Part shown: in pieces, positions 16,445 through 24,502 of the stretch | How the letters are laid out: each line of letters opens with the position of its first letter | Numbering within the stretch: the first letter of the stretch is position 1 | Assembly (NCBI RefSeq): GCF_008806385.1 | Contig: NZ_VZZK01000037.1 | Coordinates: forward strand, 1 to 53,731 | DNA length: 53,731 nt | DNA from: Methylobacterium soli | GTDB lineage: Bacteria > Pseudomonadota > Alphaproteobacteria > Rhizobiales > Beijerinckiaceae | Direction of reading: 5' to 3' | Notes under the pieces: model-generated | The model's database searches: none | Seen by the model: the letters and a program-made list of their open reading frames with translations, nothing else | Told to the model about the DNA's origin: nothing | Translations under genes and position numbers: made by a program

Positions 16445-16747
16445 ATGAGTCTCAAGCACCCGCTCTACGCGAGCCAGAACGGCGACCGCTGGTCGCTCTG
16501 CCGCGGCCAGGACGCCACCGACATCCACGTCCTGCACGAGGCCAACCCGGCCTCGGGCGGCCAGATGTCGCGCATCTCCCTCGGGGCCTTCCTGGCCGGC
16601 CCGGCCGGGGCACCCGAGCGGCAGGAATTGCTGCGCCTGATCGGGGCGCTCCTGGAGCAGGCGGCGCAAACGCCGCCCCCGACGCCCGCCGCCCCCGAGC
16701 CCGGCGCCGCCGCGGCCGAGCCGACCCCGGGGGAGGGGCTGCGCTGA
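16445..16747 (+). CDS. Hypothetical protein, 100 aa
   Basis: A small soluble protein starting 'MSLKHPLYASQNGDRWSLCR', with a central 'QMSRISLGAFLAG' followed by a helix 'RQELLRLIGALLEQA' and a proline/alanine-rich tail of about 30 residues. The compact first 70 residues look like a real folded domain; I do not recognise a named family. It is divergent from the Mfd-type gene across about 200 bp. Start ATG 16445 is the first in the conserved-looking frame; a longer open frame upstream to 16244 overlaps the mfd start and is unlikely. Confidence 0.6.
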   Translation: MSLKHPLYASQNGDRWSLCRGQDATDIHVLHEANPASGGQMSRISLGAFLAGPAGAPERQELLRLIGALLEQAAQTPPPTPAAPEPGAAAAEPTPGEGLR

Positions 16748-16828
16748 GGCGCCGCCCGGCGCTGCGGCGCGCCTCGCGCTCCAGGCTGGCCGGGCCGGAC
16801 TTCACGGCTCTACTGGACCAAGGTCGAA

Positions 16829-16936
16829 TTGAACCGGTCCCTCAACCGTCTAGCTTGAGCTCGTTCCCCCGGGAACGTTCCTTCTGAACTCCAAGCCCGC
16901 CCGGTTCATCTCCGACCGCGGCGGGTGTCTTTTTTC
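16829..16936 (+). ncRNA. Candidate small RNA gene with its own promoter and terminator
   Basis: In the 424-bp gap 16748-17171, TTGAAC (16829-16834) and TAGCTT (16851-16856) are spaced 16 bp like a housekeeping promoter. Downstream are a hairpin GTTCCC-CC-GGGAAC (16863-16876) and a strong terminator hairpin ending in a T-run. The implied transcript is about 74 nt. There is no open frame with a ribosome-binding site inside. It may instead be just the distal terminator of the upstream small gene; the promoter is weakly supported. Confidence 0.35.
16896..16936 (+). terminator. Intrinsic terminator with T-run
   Basis: CCCGCC-CGGT pairs with ACCG-C-GGCGGG across a 9-nt loop, followed by TGTCTTTTTT (16926-16935). 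This is the clearest rho-independent terminator in the window. It ends either the 16445 gene or the candidate small RNA. Confidence 0.75.
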
Positions 16937-17171
16937 CGGTGCACCCGATCCTTGATCCTGTGATCCCCGCATCCTCGGATCACCCGATCCGCGCCGCCGG
17001 CATCCTGCCCTTCGCGATCGAGGCCTGAACATTGAACCGATCCATGTCGTCGATCGTCATGCGCCGCTTTATTGAATGCAAAATTTGATCAAACGGACGC
17101 CACCCGCCTTAAGATCTTGATCACAGCCGCCGCGTAAGGTGCGGACACTCTTCCTTCACGTGGGCGGTCAG

Positions 17172-17417
17172 ATGGCTAAGTGGATGCCCGGGGTCGCCAC
17201 GTTCGGGTTGCTGTGTCTCATGATCATTCCGGCTCCCGGAATCTGGGGCGTTCTCATCGGCGGCGTCTGCGCATTGGCGATCGTCATCAGCGCGATGCTG
17301 TGGCTGCTTGATCGGATGGCCACCCGCCTCCTGGCCTGGCGTGGTCGGCACCGCGCCCGGCCGGCGCCCCGGCGGCGCGTCGTCCATGCGGGCCCGGGCA
17401 TAACCAGGAAGGTCTGA
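17172..17417 (+). CDS. Small membrane protein, 81 aa
   Basis: 'MAKWMPGVATFGLLCLMIIP' starts a first transmembrane helix, followed by a second ('VLIGGVCALAIVISAMLWLL') and a basic, arginine-rich tail of about 30 residues that should lie in the cytoplasm. The family is not recognised. ATG 17172 was preferred to an in-frame GTG at 17139, which lacks a spaced ribosome-binding site. The upstream 230 bp are AT-rich by local standards and could hold its promoter. Confidence 0.55.
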   Translation: MAKWMPGVATFGLLCLMIIPAPGIWGVLIGGVCALAIVISAMLWLLDRMATRLLAWRGRHRARPAPRRRVVHAGPGITRKV

Positions 17418-17439
17418 AGCGTCCGGCACGGGCCAGGGC

Positions 17440-17517
17440 GGGCCAGGTCGCTGGGCCAAGTCGCCAGGTCAGGTCGCCAGGTCAGGTCGCCAGGTCAGGT
17501 CGCCGGGCCAGGTCGCC
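17440..17517. repeat. Six tandem 13-bp repeats
   Basis: Six consecutive 13-bp units cover 17440-17517. Three central units are identical (AGGTCAGGTCGCC) and the flanking ones are variants of GGGCCAGGTCGCC; a partial seventh (GGGCCCG) follows. The array lies between the small membrane protein and the M23 peptidase gene, 100 bp before the latter's start. It is a minisatellite-like tract, likely to vary in copy number between strains. Confidence 0.85.
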
Positions 17518-17619
17518 GGGCCCGCGCCGAGACGATACGCGGTCGGGCCTCAAAGCGGCCGTACTCGCAGGCGAAACGCGGCAAGCTCTGCCGTACCGGC
17601 CGCCGCCTCCAGTGAATCG

Positions 17620-19578
17620 ATGCCCCGTCACGACCGACCCAGCCTGTCGACGCGCTCCATCGTCGACGCGGATCCCCTGTTCCCGGAGTCCGAGGGCGCC
17701 CTCGGGCGCCACCATGTCAGCCTGCGCTGGCTCGGCGCCAGCGTCCTGATCGGCACCGTCGGGGCGGCCCTGATGGCCTCCGCGCTGTTCCTCTCCCTCG
17801 ACGGCAGCAGCACCGCGCCGGCGCTCTCCGCCCCGCGGGCCGTCCACGCCCTGAACGCCGCGGGGGAGGACGAGGGCCCCGACGCCAAGCCGCGCGGCGA
17901 CCGCCTGGTGCGGGACGCGATGATCGCCTCCGACAAGGACAGCTTCAGCGCCCGCGTCACGCAGGAGGCCGGCGACCACGAGGTGGTGAAGGTCCGCCCC
18001 TTCGTGCGGCTCGCCACCAGCCTCGCCGCCGCGATCGGCCCCGAGGCCGGCGAGATCCCGCGCTTCGATCCGGTCCGGCTCTTCGCCCGCGCCGACGATG
18101 CGGAGCGCCCGTCCGAGCCTGCCGCCGACCCGTCCGACGCCGAGGTCACCATCGCGCGGGCCGACCTGTCCGAGGACGCCGCCGCGGAGGCGATGCCGGC
18201 CATGTCGGACGACGAGGTCACGGCCCTCGTCGAGGAGGAGCGCCGCCGCGCCGCCGTCACCGGCCGGGCTCTGGCGCTCCCCTTCGCGTCGCAGAGCCTG
18301 CTCGCCCGCACGCTCGGCGCCGCCCGCCCCGACGCCGCCGACGCGGCCATCGCGGCCGGGGCCGAGACCGACCCGTTCCGGGCGATCGAGGTCCATGTCA
18401 TCCCGGAGAACGTGACCGCCATTTCCAAGGCCGACTCGGCCGCCGCCCTCATCGCGCAGCGCGACCTCACCCTGAAGCGCGGCGAGACGCTGGCGGCCGC
18501 GCTCGCGGCCAGCGGCGCCGGCGAGGGGGTGGCCCAGGCGGTCGTCGGCGTGCTCAGCGAGCACGCCCGCACGGGCCTGTCGGAGGGGCAGCACCTGCGC
18601 CTCCTGTTCGCGCCGGGGCCGGAACCGGGCGAGCCGCGCCAGCTCCGCCGCGTCACGCTCTACGGGCCCGAGGGCATCGAGGAGATCGCGGCCGCGAAGG
18701 ATCGCGGCGGCTTCGTCTCGGTGGCGCCGCCGCCCCGCACCACGGCCCGCGCCCCGAGCGAGGCCGACGATGCCCAGGGCGCCACGCGCCTCTACGAGAG
18801 CCTCTACGCCACGATCCTGCGGAACGGCCTGCCGCCCGCGCTGGCTGAGGATCTCGTCGGGATCTTCGGCTTCGGCATCGATTTCCAGCGTGCGGTGGCG
18901 CCCGACGACCGGCTCGAACTCCTGTTCAGCCCGGCCGAGGACGCCAATGACCGTCCGGACGTGCTCTATGCCAGCCTCGTCCTCGGGGGCGAGACGCACC
19001 GGGCCTACCGGTTTGAGGCGCCGCGCACCGGCGCCGTCGCGTATTACGACGAGCGGGGCGGCTCGCTGCGCAAGTTCCTGCTGCGCAAGCCCATCGCGGA
19101 CGGGCGCATCACCTCGCCCTTCGGCACGCGCTACCACCCGATCCTCGGCTACGCGAAGTTCCACAACGGCGTGGATTGGGCCAACAAGGCCGGAACCCCG
19201 ATCCTGGCCACCGGCGACGGCAAGGTGGTCTCGGCCGGTCCGCGCGGCGGCTACGGCAACCGCATCGAGATCCAGCACGCCAACGGCTACGACACGGCCT
19301 ACAACCACATGTTCCGCTTCGCCAAGGGCATCGCGGCCGGGCAGCGCGTCCACCAGGGTCAGGTGATCGGCTATGTCGGCTCGACCGGCCTCTCCACCGG
19401 GCCGCACGTCCATTACGAGGTCAGCATCAACGGCCACTTCGTGGACCCGATGAAGATCCGCCTCCCCGACGGGCACGGCCTCGACGGACCGGCGCTGGCC
19501 GCCTTCCAGCGCCAGGAAGAGCAGGCCAACACGCTTCGCCGCCACGCGACCCTCGCGAGTTCCTCCGGCTCGCTCTGA
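17620..19578 (+). CDS. Membrane-anchored M23-family metallopeptidase
   Basis: 652 residues. One transmembrane segment near residues 38-60 ('WLGASVLIGTVGAALMASAL') anchors a long periplasmic region, with a LysM/opacity-like domain near 285-350 ('ITLKRGETLAAALAASG'-type block) and a C-terminal LytM/M23 domain (about 490-610). Zinc ligands are His 515 and Asp 519 in HNGVDW and His 598 in HVHYE, with His 596 as catalytic base, so all active-site residues are present. Such enzymes cut peptidoglycan cross-links or activate amidases during growth and division. A tandem repeat lies just upstream. The gene converges on the winged-helix gene with a 38-bp gap. Confidence 0.88.
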   Translation: MPRHDRPSLSTRSIVDADPLFPESEGALGRHHVSLRWLGASVLIGTVGAALMASALFLSLDGSSTAPALSAPRAVHALNAAGEDEGPDAKPRGDRLVRDAMIASDKDSFSARVTQEAGDHEVVKVRPFVRLATSLAAAIGPEAGEIPRFDPVRLFARADDAERPSEPAADPSDAEVTIARADLSEDAAAEAMPAMSDDEVTALVEEERRRAAVTGRALALPFASQSLLARTLGAARPDAADAAIAAGAETDPFRAIEVHVIPENVTAISKADSAAALIAQRDLTLKRGETLAAALAASGAGEGVAQAVVGVLSEHARTGLSEGQHLRLLFAPGPEPGEPRQLRRVTLYGPEGIEEIAAAKDRGGFVSVAPPPRTTARAPSEADDAQGATRLYESLYATILRNGLPPALAEDLVGIFGFGIDFQRAVAPDDRLELLFSPAEDANDRPDVLYASLVLGGETHRAYRFEAPRTGAVAYYDERGGSLRKFLLRKPIADGRITSPFGTRYHPILGYAKFHNGVDWANKAGTPILATGDGKVVSAGPRGGYGNRIEIQHANGYDTAYNHMFRFAKGIAAGQRVHQGQVIGYVGSTGLSTGPHVHYEVSINGHFVDPMKIRLPDGHGLDGPALAAFQRQEEQANTLRRHATLASSSGSL

Positions 19579-19616
19579 GCCGCGCGGGCAGTCGGCCGCA
19601 CGGATTGGAGGGCGCT

Positions 19617-20366
19617 TCAGCGCAGCGGCCTGACCGCGAAGCTGTGGGCGATGTGGCCGGGGATGAGCCGGAAATCGGTCTCGCGCGCGATGGCCAAGCC
19701 GTCGGCGTCGAGGGTCTCGACGGCGCCGCGGGCCTTGGTCTCGGACATGTTGGTCCGCGCCGCGATCTCGGCGCAGCTCAGGCTCGCGACCGTGCCGCGC
19801 CGGTCAGCGAGGGCGCAGAGCAGCGCGTAGAGCTTCAGGGCGTTGCAATCGCGCGCGTAGCGGCTGGTGAAGCGGTGCAGGTCGGACAGGCTCGCGTCGG
19901 GCGCGCTCGGGTCGATCGGAGCATGCGCGATCCGGGCGTAGCGGGCCGGGCCCGGCGCGTCGGTGAGCCGGTACCGGACCCGGCGCCCCTGGCCCTCCTG
20001 CGACACCGCGATGAGCCCCTGCGTGGCCAGGAGGCGCTTGCCCGCCGAGAGCACCGGCGAGGACAGGCCGGCCAACGCGCCGATCTGCGCGTAGGAGAGG
20101 AGCGCGGCGACCGGTCCGTCCTCCTCCGGGTCGCCGTCCTCGGCCGCGAGCGCCACCGCGAGCAGGATCTTGAGGGCCGCGGTCGAGCGCCCCGCATAGG
20201 CCGGCTCGCTGCGGAAGCTGCGCAGGCCCCCGTCGAGGATCCAGCGGCAAGGCAGGCGCGAGATGGAGCGGGGCGCCGGCCGCCCGCCGAGCCGGGCCGC
20301 GACGTCCTCCGGGGGACCGGTGCGGCGGGCCTCGCGCGCTTCCGCGCCGGGAAGCAGGCAGTTCAT
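19617..20366 (-). CDS. Winged-helix DNA-binding protein of unknown role
   Basis: A 249-residue protein with two apparent winged-helix modules: residues about 55-120 ('LSYAQIGALAGLSSPVLSAG' with a wing 'EGQGRRVRYRLTD') and about 165-235 ('SLSCAEIAARTNMSETKARG'). The duplicated wHTH plan recalls replication initiators and some regulators, but no specific family can be named. Its ATG at 20366 overlaps the stop of the LysR gene (ATGA), implying coupled translation and a shared regulatory task. It may act on the divergent oxyanion-uptake operon. Confidence 0.6.
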   Translation of the reverse strand: MNCLLPGAEAREARRTGPPEDVAARLGGRPAPRSISRLPCRWILDGGLRSFRSEPAYAGRSTAALKILLAVALAAEDGDPEEDGPVAALLSYAQIGALAGLSSPVLSAGKRLLATQGLIAVSQEGQGRRVRYRLTDAPGPARYARIAHAPIDPSAPDASLSDLHRFTSRYARDCNALKLYALLCALADRRGTVASLSCAEIAARTNMSETKARGAVETLDADGLAIARETDFRLIPGHIAHSFAVRPLR

Positions 20367-21298
20367 CCGACCAGGCACCCCTGCCGGCACTCGGCCTCCA
20401 GGCTGCCGCCCGCGAGGCTGCGGGCGAGACGCCGGGCGATGCCGATGAGCGCCGAGACCATCGGGGTGCCGGGCTCCTGCTTGGGCGCCACGAGGCCGAT
20501 CGTGTGGCAGATGTCGGGCGCGACGATCGGGATGGCGCGCACGCCCTCCATCGGCCCGAGGGTGTCGGCCAGGATCGCCGGCATGATGGTGGCCCATTGC
20601 AGGGTGCGCACGTGGCTCATCAGCACGATCATCGAGTTGGATTCGAGCGTCGGCGCCGGCTCGCTGCCGGAGGCGCGCAATTGCTGGTCGATGATCCGCC
20701 GGTTCTGCATGTCCGGCGTCAGGAGGCAGAGCGGGATGCGGCTGACCTCGGCCCAGGTCACGGCGTCGCGCCCGTCATAGGCCCCGCCCGCCGCCGTGAG
20801 CAGGCGATAGCGCTCCTGGTAGAGCGGCACGACCGTGACCCGCCCGAGGGGCTCGTTGTCGAGATAGGTGAGGCCCGCATCCGCCTCGAGATTCTCGAGA
20901 AGCGCGAAGATCGCCGTCGAGGTGGTGGATTCCACGCTGAACCGCACATCGGGGTAGCGGGCCCGATAGGGGGTGGTGAGCGAGGCCACCATCGGCAGCG
21001 CCGTCGGGATCGCGGCGATGCGCAGGTGCCCGGCCGGCCCGTGCCGGAGCGTCGCCACGTCCTCCCGCATGGCGCGGGCATCGGCGACGATGCGGCGCCC
21101 CCAGGACAGGACCCGCTCACCCTCCGGGGTGAAGCCCTGGAAGCGCGAGCCGCGCTGCACCAGGCGCACGCCGAGCCGGTCCTCCAGGCTCTTCACGCCC
21201 GCCGACAGGGTCTGCTGGGTCACGCCGCAGGTTTCGGCGGCGCGGCCGAAATGCTGCTCGCGCGACAGGGCGAGGAGGAAGTCGAGCTTGTCGATCAC
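20363..21298 (-). CDS. LysR-type regulator, FdsR-like
   Basis: A LysR protein of 311 residues from GTG 21298: HTH at 'REQHFGRAAETCGVTQQTLS', linker, and a periplasmic-binding-like effector domain ('HLRIAAIPTALPMVASLTT'). The N-terminal pattern 'IDKLDFLLAL...EQHFGRAAE' and 'GSRFQGFTPEGERV' is that of the LysR regulators found beside molybdenum formate dehydrogenase genes in alphaproteobacteria. An ATG at 21343 is in frame, but a -10-like TTATAC lies 7 bp before it, so the GTG fits both promoter and family start. It is divergent from the ABC importer, making that operon a plausible target. Confidence 0.8.
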   Translation of the reverse strand: MIDKLDFLLALSREQHFGRAAETCGVTQQTLSAGVKSLEDRLGVRLVQRGSRFQGFTPEGERVLSWGRRIVADARAMREDVATLRHGPAGHLRIAAIPTALPMVASLTTPYRARYPDVRFSVESTTSTAIFALLENLEADAGLTYLDNEPLGRVTVVPLYQERYRLLTAAGGAYDGRDAVTWAEVSRIPLCLLTPDMQNRRIIDQQLRASGSEPAPTLESNSMIVLMSHVRTLQWATIMPAILADTLGPMEGVRAIPIVAPDICHTIGLVAPKQEPGTPMVSALIGIARRLARSLAGGSLEAECRQGCLVG

Positions 21299-21510
21299 GG
21301 CGACGCGATGCAGTTCCGTCCAGGCCGATGCGGCGGGTCGCATCTGTGGTATAATGACGTTTCGGTGCGTTCAATATGAAGCAATCTTCCGTTATGATCC
21401 GGGCGGTCGAGGGGCCGGGCCCGGAGAGCCCTGCGCCCTCGGCCGCATAGGTGAATTCCCGCAGGGCCGTTACGCTGCGGACCCGATTACGAAGGTTCAG
21501 CCCCCGCCCC

Positions 21511-22596
21511 ATGACGATGCGTAGACGCGACGGCGCCCGGATCCCGCGCCTGCTGGCCGGCCTCGCCCTCGCCCTCGCGAGCCTGTCCGGCGCCGCGCAA
21601 GGCCGCCCCTTCGTGGATGCGGCCGGGCGCAGGGTCGAGATCCCGGAGACGGTCGGGCGCGTGCTCGCCGCTGGCCCGCCGGCCTCGGTGCTGCTCTACA
21701 CCCTGGCGCCGGGCAAGATGGTCGGCTGGGTCCGAAGCCCGCAGGCCGACGAGAAGCCCTTCCTGGCCCGGGAGACCTGGGATCTCCCGGCCTATGGGCG
21801 CCTCACGGGCCGGGGCAACACCGCCAATATCGAGGCGGTGCTCGCCCTCAAGCCCGACCTCATCGTCGATATCGGCGCGACGGGCCCGACCTACGCGTCC
21901 CTCGCCGACCGGGTGCAGGCCCAGACCGGCATCCCCTACATCCTCCTCGACGGGAGCTTCGCCCGGACGCCCGAGACCTATCGCCGCTTCGGCGCGCTGA
22001 TCGGCGCGGAGGCGCGGGGCGAGGCCCTGGCCGCGGATGCGGAGAGCCTTCTGGCGGAGGTGCGCACGAGGCTCGCCGCCCTCCCGGAGGGAAGGCGGCC
22101 GCGCGTCTATTACGGGCGCGGGCCGCGCGGCCTCGAGACGGGGCTCGCCGGCTCGATCAACACCGAGATCCTGGATTTCGCGGGCGCCCGCAACGTCGCA
22201 AGCTCGGAGGGGCCGGGCGGGTTGACCACGGTCTCGCCCGAGCAGGTGCTCGGCTGGAATCCGGACGTGATCCTCGCCCTCGATCCCGCCTTCGGCGAGG
22301 CGCTGACGCGCAACCCGCTCTGGCGCGGGCTGTCCGCCGTGAAGGCCGGCCGGATCTACCAGATTCCGCGCCTGCCGTTCGGCTGGTTCGACGCGCCCCC
22401 CGGGGTGAACCGCCTGATCGGCCTGCGCTGGCTCGTCGCCCTCCTGTACCCGGACCTGTTCCCGCAGCCGCTGGCCGCGATCACCCGCGACTTCTACCGG
22501 CGCTTCTATCAGGTGGAGCTTGACGCCAGCCAGCTCGACGCTTTGCTCGCCGGAGCCGGCCAGCCGACAGCCGGCCAGCCCGGAGCCCCGCCGTGA
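21511..22596 (+). CDS. ABC importer substrate-binding protein (BtuF/MolA class)
   Basis: 361 residues with a Sec signal peptide ('RIPRLLAGLALALASLSGAAQG', cleavage near residue 31) and a class III periplasmic-binding fold typical of vitamin B12, iron-siderophore and MolA-type oxyanion carriers ('VDAAGRRVEIPETVGRVLAA' at the mature N-terminus; 'SPEQVLGWNPDVILALDP' near 245). It delivers substrate to the permease encoded next. GTGA overlap couples it to the permease. Because the operon ends with a ModE-type regulator and faces an FdsR-like gene, molybdate or tungstate is the most likely cargo, but iron chelates cannot be excluded from sequence alone. ATG 21511 was chosen to give the shortest normal signal peptide. 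Confidence 0.85.
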   Translation: MTMRRRDGARIPRLLAGLALALASLSGAAQGRPFVDAAGRRVEIPETVGRVLAAGPPASVLLYTLAPGKMVGWVRSPQADEKPFLARETWDLPAYGRLTGRGNTANIEAVLALKPDLIVDIGATGPTYASLADRVQAQTGIPYILLDGSFARTPETYRRFGALIGAEARGEALAADAESLLAEVRTRLAALPEGRRPRVYYGRGPRGLETGLAGSINTEILDFAGARNVASSEGPGGLTTVSPEQVLGWNPDVILALDPAFGEALTRNPLWRGLSAVKAGRIYQIPRLPFGWFDAPPGVNRLIGLRWLVALLYPDLFPQPLAAITRDFYRRFYQVELDASQLDALLAGAGQPTAGQPGAPP

Positions 22597-23651
22597 CGCG
22601 CGCCGCCGCCGGGGCCGGCGCCAGCGACAAGGCCGGGCGGCGCCTCGCCCGTGTCCTGCGCCGGGCCGGCCCGCTTCTCGCGCTGGCGCTCCTCGCAATC
22701 GTCTCCCTCTCGGTCGGCAAGTACGGCGTGCCGGCCCGGGAGGTGTTCGCGGTGATCGGCGCCAAGCTCCTGGGGCTGGCCTCCGGCGTCGATCCGACGG
22801 CCCAGACCGTGGTGCTGCAGGTGCGCCTGCCCCGGGTCGCGGCGGCGCTCGTGGTCGGCGGGGCGCTGGCGGCGGCCGGCGCGACCTATCAGGGGCTGTT
22901 CCGCAATCCCCTGGTCTCGCCCGATATCCTGGGCGTCTCGACGGGCGCGAGCCTCGGGGCGGTGCTCGGCATCTTCCTGTCGCTGCCCGTCTGGGCGATC
23001 CAGGGGCTCGCCTTCCTGGGCGGGCTCGGCGCGGTCGGGCTCGTCTACGCGGTGGGGGCGGCGGTGCGCCGGCACGATCCGGTGCTGACCCTGGTGCTGG
23101 CGGGCGTCGCGGTCGGGGCGGTGCTCGGGGCGGCGATCTCGCTCCTCAAGGTCCTGGCCGACCCCTACAACCAGTTGCCCGCCATCACCTACTGGCTGCT
23201 CGGCAGCCTCGCGGCCGTCACCCTCGGGGATGTCGGGGCGATCCTGCCGGCGATCCTCCTCGGGCTCCTGCCCCTCTGGCTCCTGCGCTGGCGCATGAAC
23301 CTGATGAGCCTCGGGGAGGAGGAGGCCCGCGCGCTGGGCGTCGAGACCCGGCTCCTGCGCCCGCTCTTCATCGCCAGCGCGACGTTGATCACCGCCGCGG
23401 CGGTCTCGGTGACGGGGGTGATCGGCTGGATCGGCCTCCTCGTGCCGCACGTGGCCCGCCTCCTGGTCGGGCCGGATTTCCGGCGCCTCCTGCCGGCGGC
23501 CCTGGTTCTCGGGGCCGGCTACCTGCTGGCCGTCGATCTCGCGGCCCGCAGCCTCGCGGTGATCGAGGTGCCGCTCGGCATCCTGACGGCCCTGATCGGC
23601 GCGCCCTTCTTCCTCTGGCTCCTCGCCACCGCGCGGCGGGGCTGGTCGTGA
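22593..23651 (+). CDS. ABC importer permease, FecCD/BtuC/MolB family
   Basis: 352 residues with about nine to ten hydrophobic helices and the family blocks 'RLPRVAAALVVGGALAAAGA', 'NPLVSPDILGVSTGASLGAV' and 'GVIGWIGLLVPHVARLLVG', all hallmarks of BtuC-type permeases. It starts at GTG 22593 inside the stop of the binding-protein gene and overlaps the ATPase start in the same GTGA manner, giving a compact three-gene transporter. Works as a homodimer with two ATPase subunits in the inner membrane. Confidence 0.92.
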   Translation: MTRAAAGAGASDKAGRRLARVLRRAGPLLALALLAIVSLSVGKYGVPAREVFAVIGAKLLGLASGVDPTAQTVVLQVRLPRVAAALVVGGALAAAGATYQGLFRNPLVSPDILGVSTGASLGAVLGIFLSLPVWAIQGLAFLGGLGAVGLVYAVGAAVRRHDPVLTLVLAGVAVGAVLGAAISLLKVLADPYNQLPAITYWLLGSLAAVTLGDVGAILPAILLGLLPLWLLRWRMNLMSLGEEEARALGVETRLLRPLFIASATLITAAAVSVTGVIGWIGLLVPHVARLLVGPDFRRLLPAALVLGAGYLLAVDLAARSLAVIEVPLGILTALIGAPFFLWLLATARRGWS

Positions 23652-24433
23652 GCACGGAAGCGCTGCTGAGAGCCGAGCACCTGGCCTTCGGCTACGGCGC
23701 CCGGATCGTCGGGGCCGAGGTGAGCTTCGCGCTCCAGGCCGGGGAGGTGCTCTGCCTGCTCGGGCCCAATGGCAGCGGCAAGACCACCCTGTTCAAGACG
23801 CTCCTCGGCCTGCTGCCGGCGCGCGCCGGCCGGGTCCTGGTCGACGGTCTCGACGTCGCGCGCTGGTCCCGGGCGCGGCTCGCCCGCACCATCGCGTATG
23901 TGCCGCAGGCCCACGCCGCCCTGTTCCCCTTCACGGTCCGGGAGGTGGTGCTGATGGGCCGCGCGAGCCGGCTGCGGCCCTTCGCGGCCCCGGGTCGGGC
24001 CGACCACGCCGTCGCGGAGGCGGCCCTGGCGAGCCTCGGCATCGCCCATCTCGGCCCCCGGATCTACACCGAGATCAGCGGCGGCGAGCGCCAGCTCGCC
24101 CTCGTCGCCCGGGCGCTCGCCGGGGAGCCGCGCCTCCTCGTCATGGACGAGCCGACCGCGAGCCTCGATTTCGGCAACCAGGTGCAGGTGCTGGCCCAGA
24201 TCCGGCGCCTCGCCCGCGACGGGCTCGGCGTCATCCTGTCGACCCACGATCCCGACCACGCCTTCCTGTGCGCCGACCGGGTGGCGCTCCTGCACCGGGG
24301 GCGCCTCGCGGCCCTGGGCCCCCCGTCCGAGACCGTCACGTCGGAGAGCCTGCGCCGGCTCTACGGCGTCGAGGTCGCGGTGGTGCCGCTGGCCGGGCAG
24401 GGGCGCTCGGTCTGCACCCCGGTGCTCCCGTGA
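23648..24433 (+). CDS. ABC importer ATPase, BtuD/MolC family
   Basis: 261 residues from GTG 23648, overlapping the permease stop. Walker A 'GPNGSGKT' (39-46), Q-loop 'AYVPQAH' (83-89), signature 'SGGERQ' (144-149), Walker B 'LLVMDEP' (163-169) and the switch His in 'LSTHDPDHA' are intact. Homologous to the ATPases of B12, siderophore and MolBC importers. It energises uptake through the permease encoded just before it. Confidence 0.92.
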   Translation: MSTEALLRAEHLAFGYGARIVGAEVSFALQAGEVLCLLGPNGSGKTTLFKTLLGLLPARAGRVLVDGLDVARWSRARLARTIAYVPQAHAALFPFTVREVVLMGRASRLRPFAAPGRADHAVAEAALASLGIAHLGPRIYTEISGGERQLALVARALAGEPRLLVMDEPTASLDFGNQVQVLAQIRRLARDGLGVILSTHDPDHAFLCADRVALLHRGRLAALGPPSETVTSESLRRLYGVEVAVVPLAGQGRSVCTPVLP

Positions 24434-24502
24434 GGAACGGTCCGGTGCCCGCAGCCGTTGCGGGGCTCGACGCGATGCGCGCGAACAGGCGGTGACCCGA
24501 GC

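Noticed and set aside
16863..16894. A second LexA box in GTTC/GAAC words near 16863-16890
   Set aside because: The GTTC pair is 10 bp apart and the GAAC pair 9 bp apart, not the 7 bp needed; the symmetry is explained by hairpins.
17440..17517. CRISPR array
   Set aside because: Units are 13 bp and directly tandem, with no unique spacers and no cas genes nearby.
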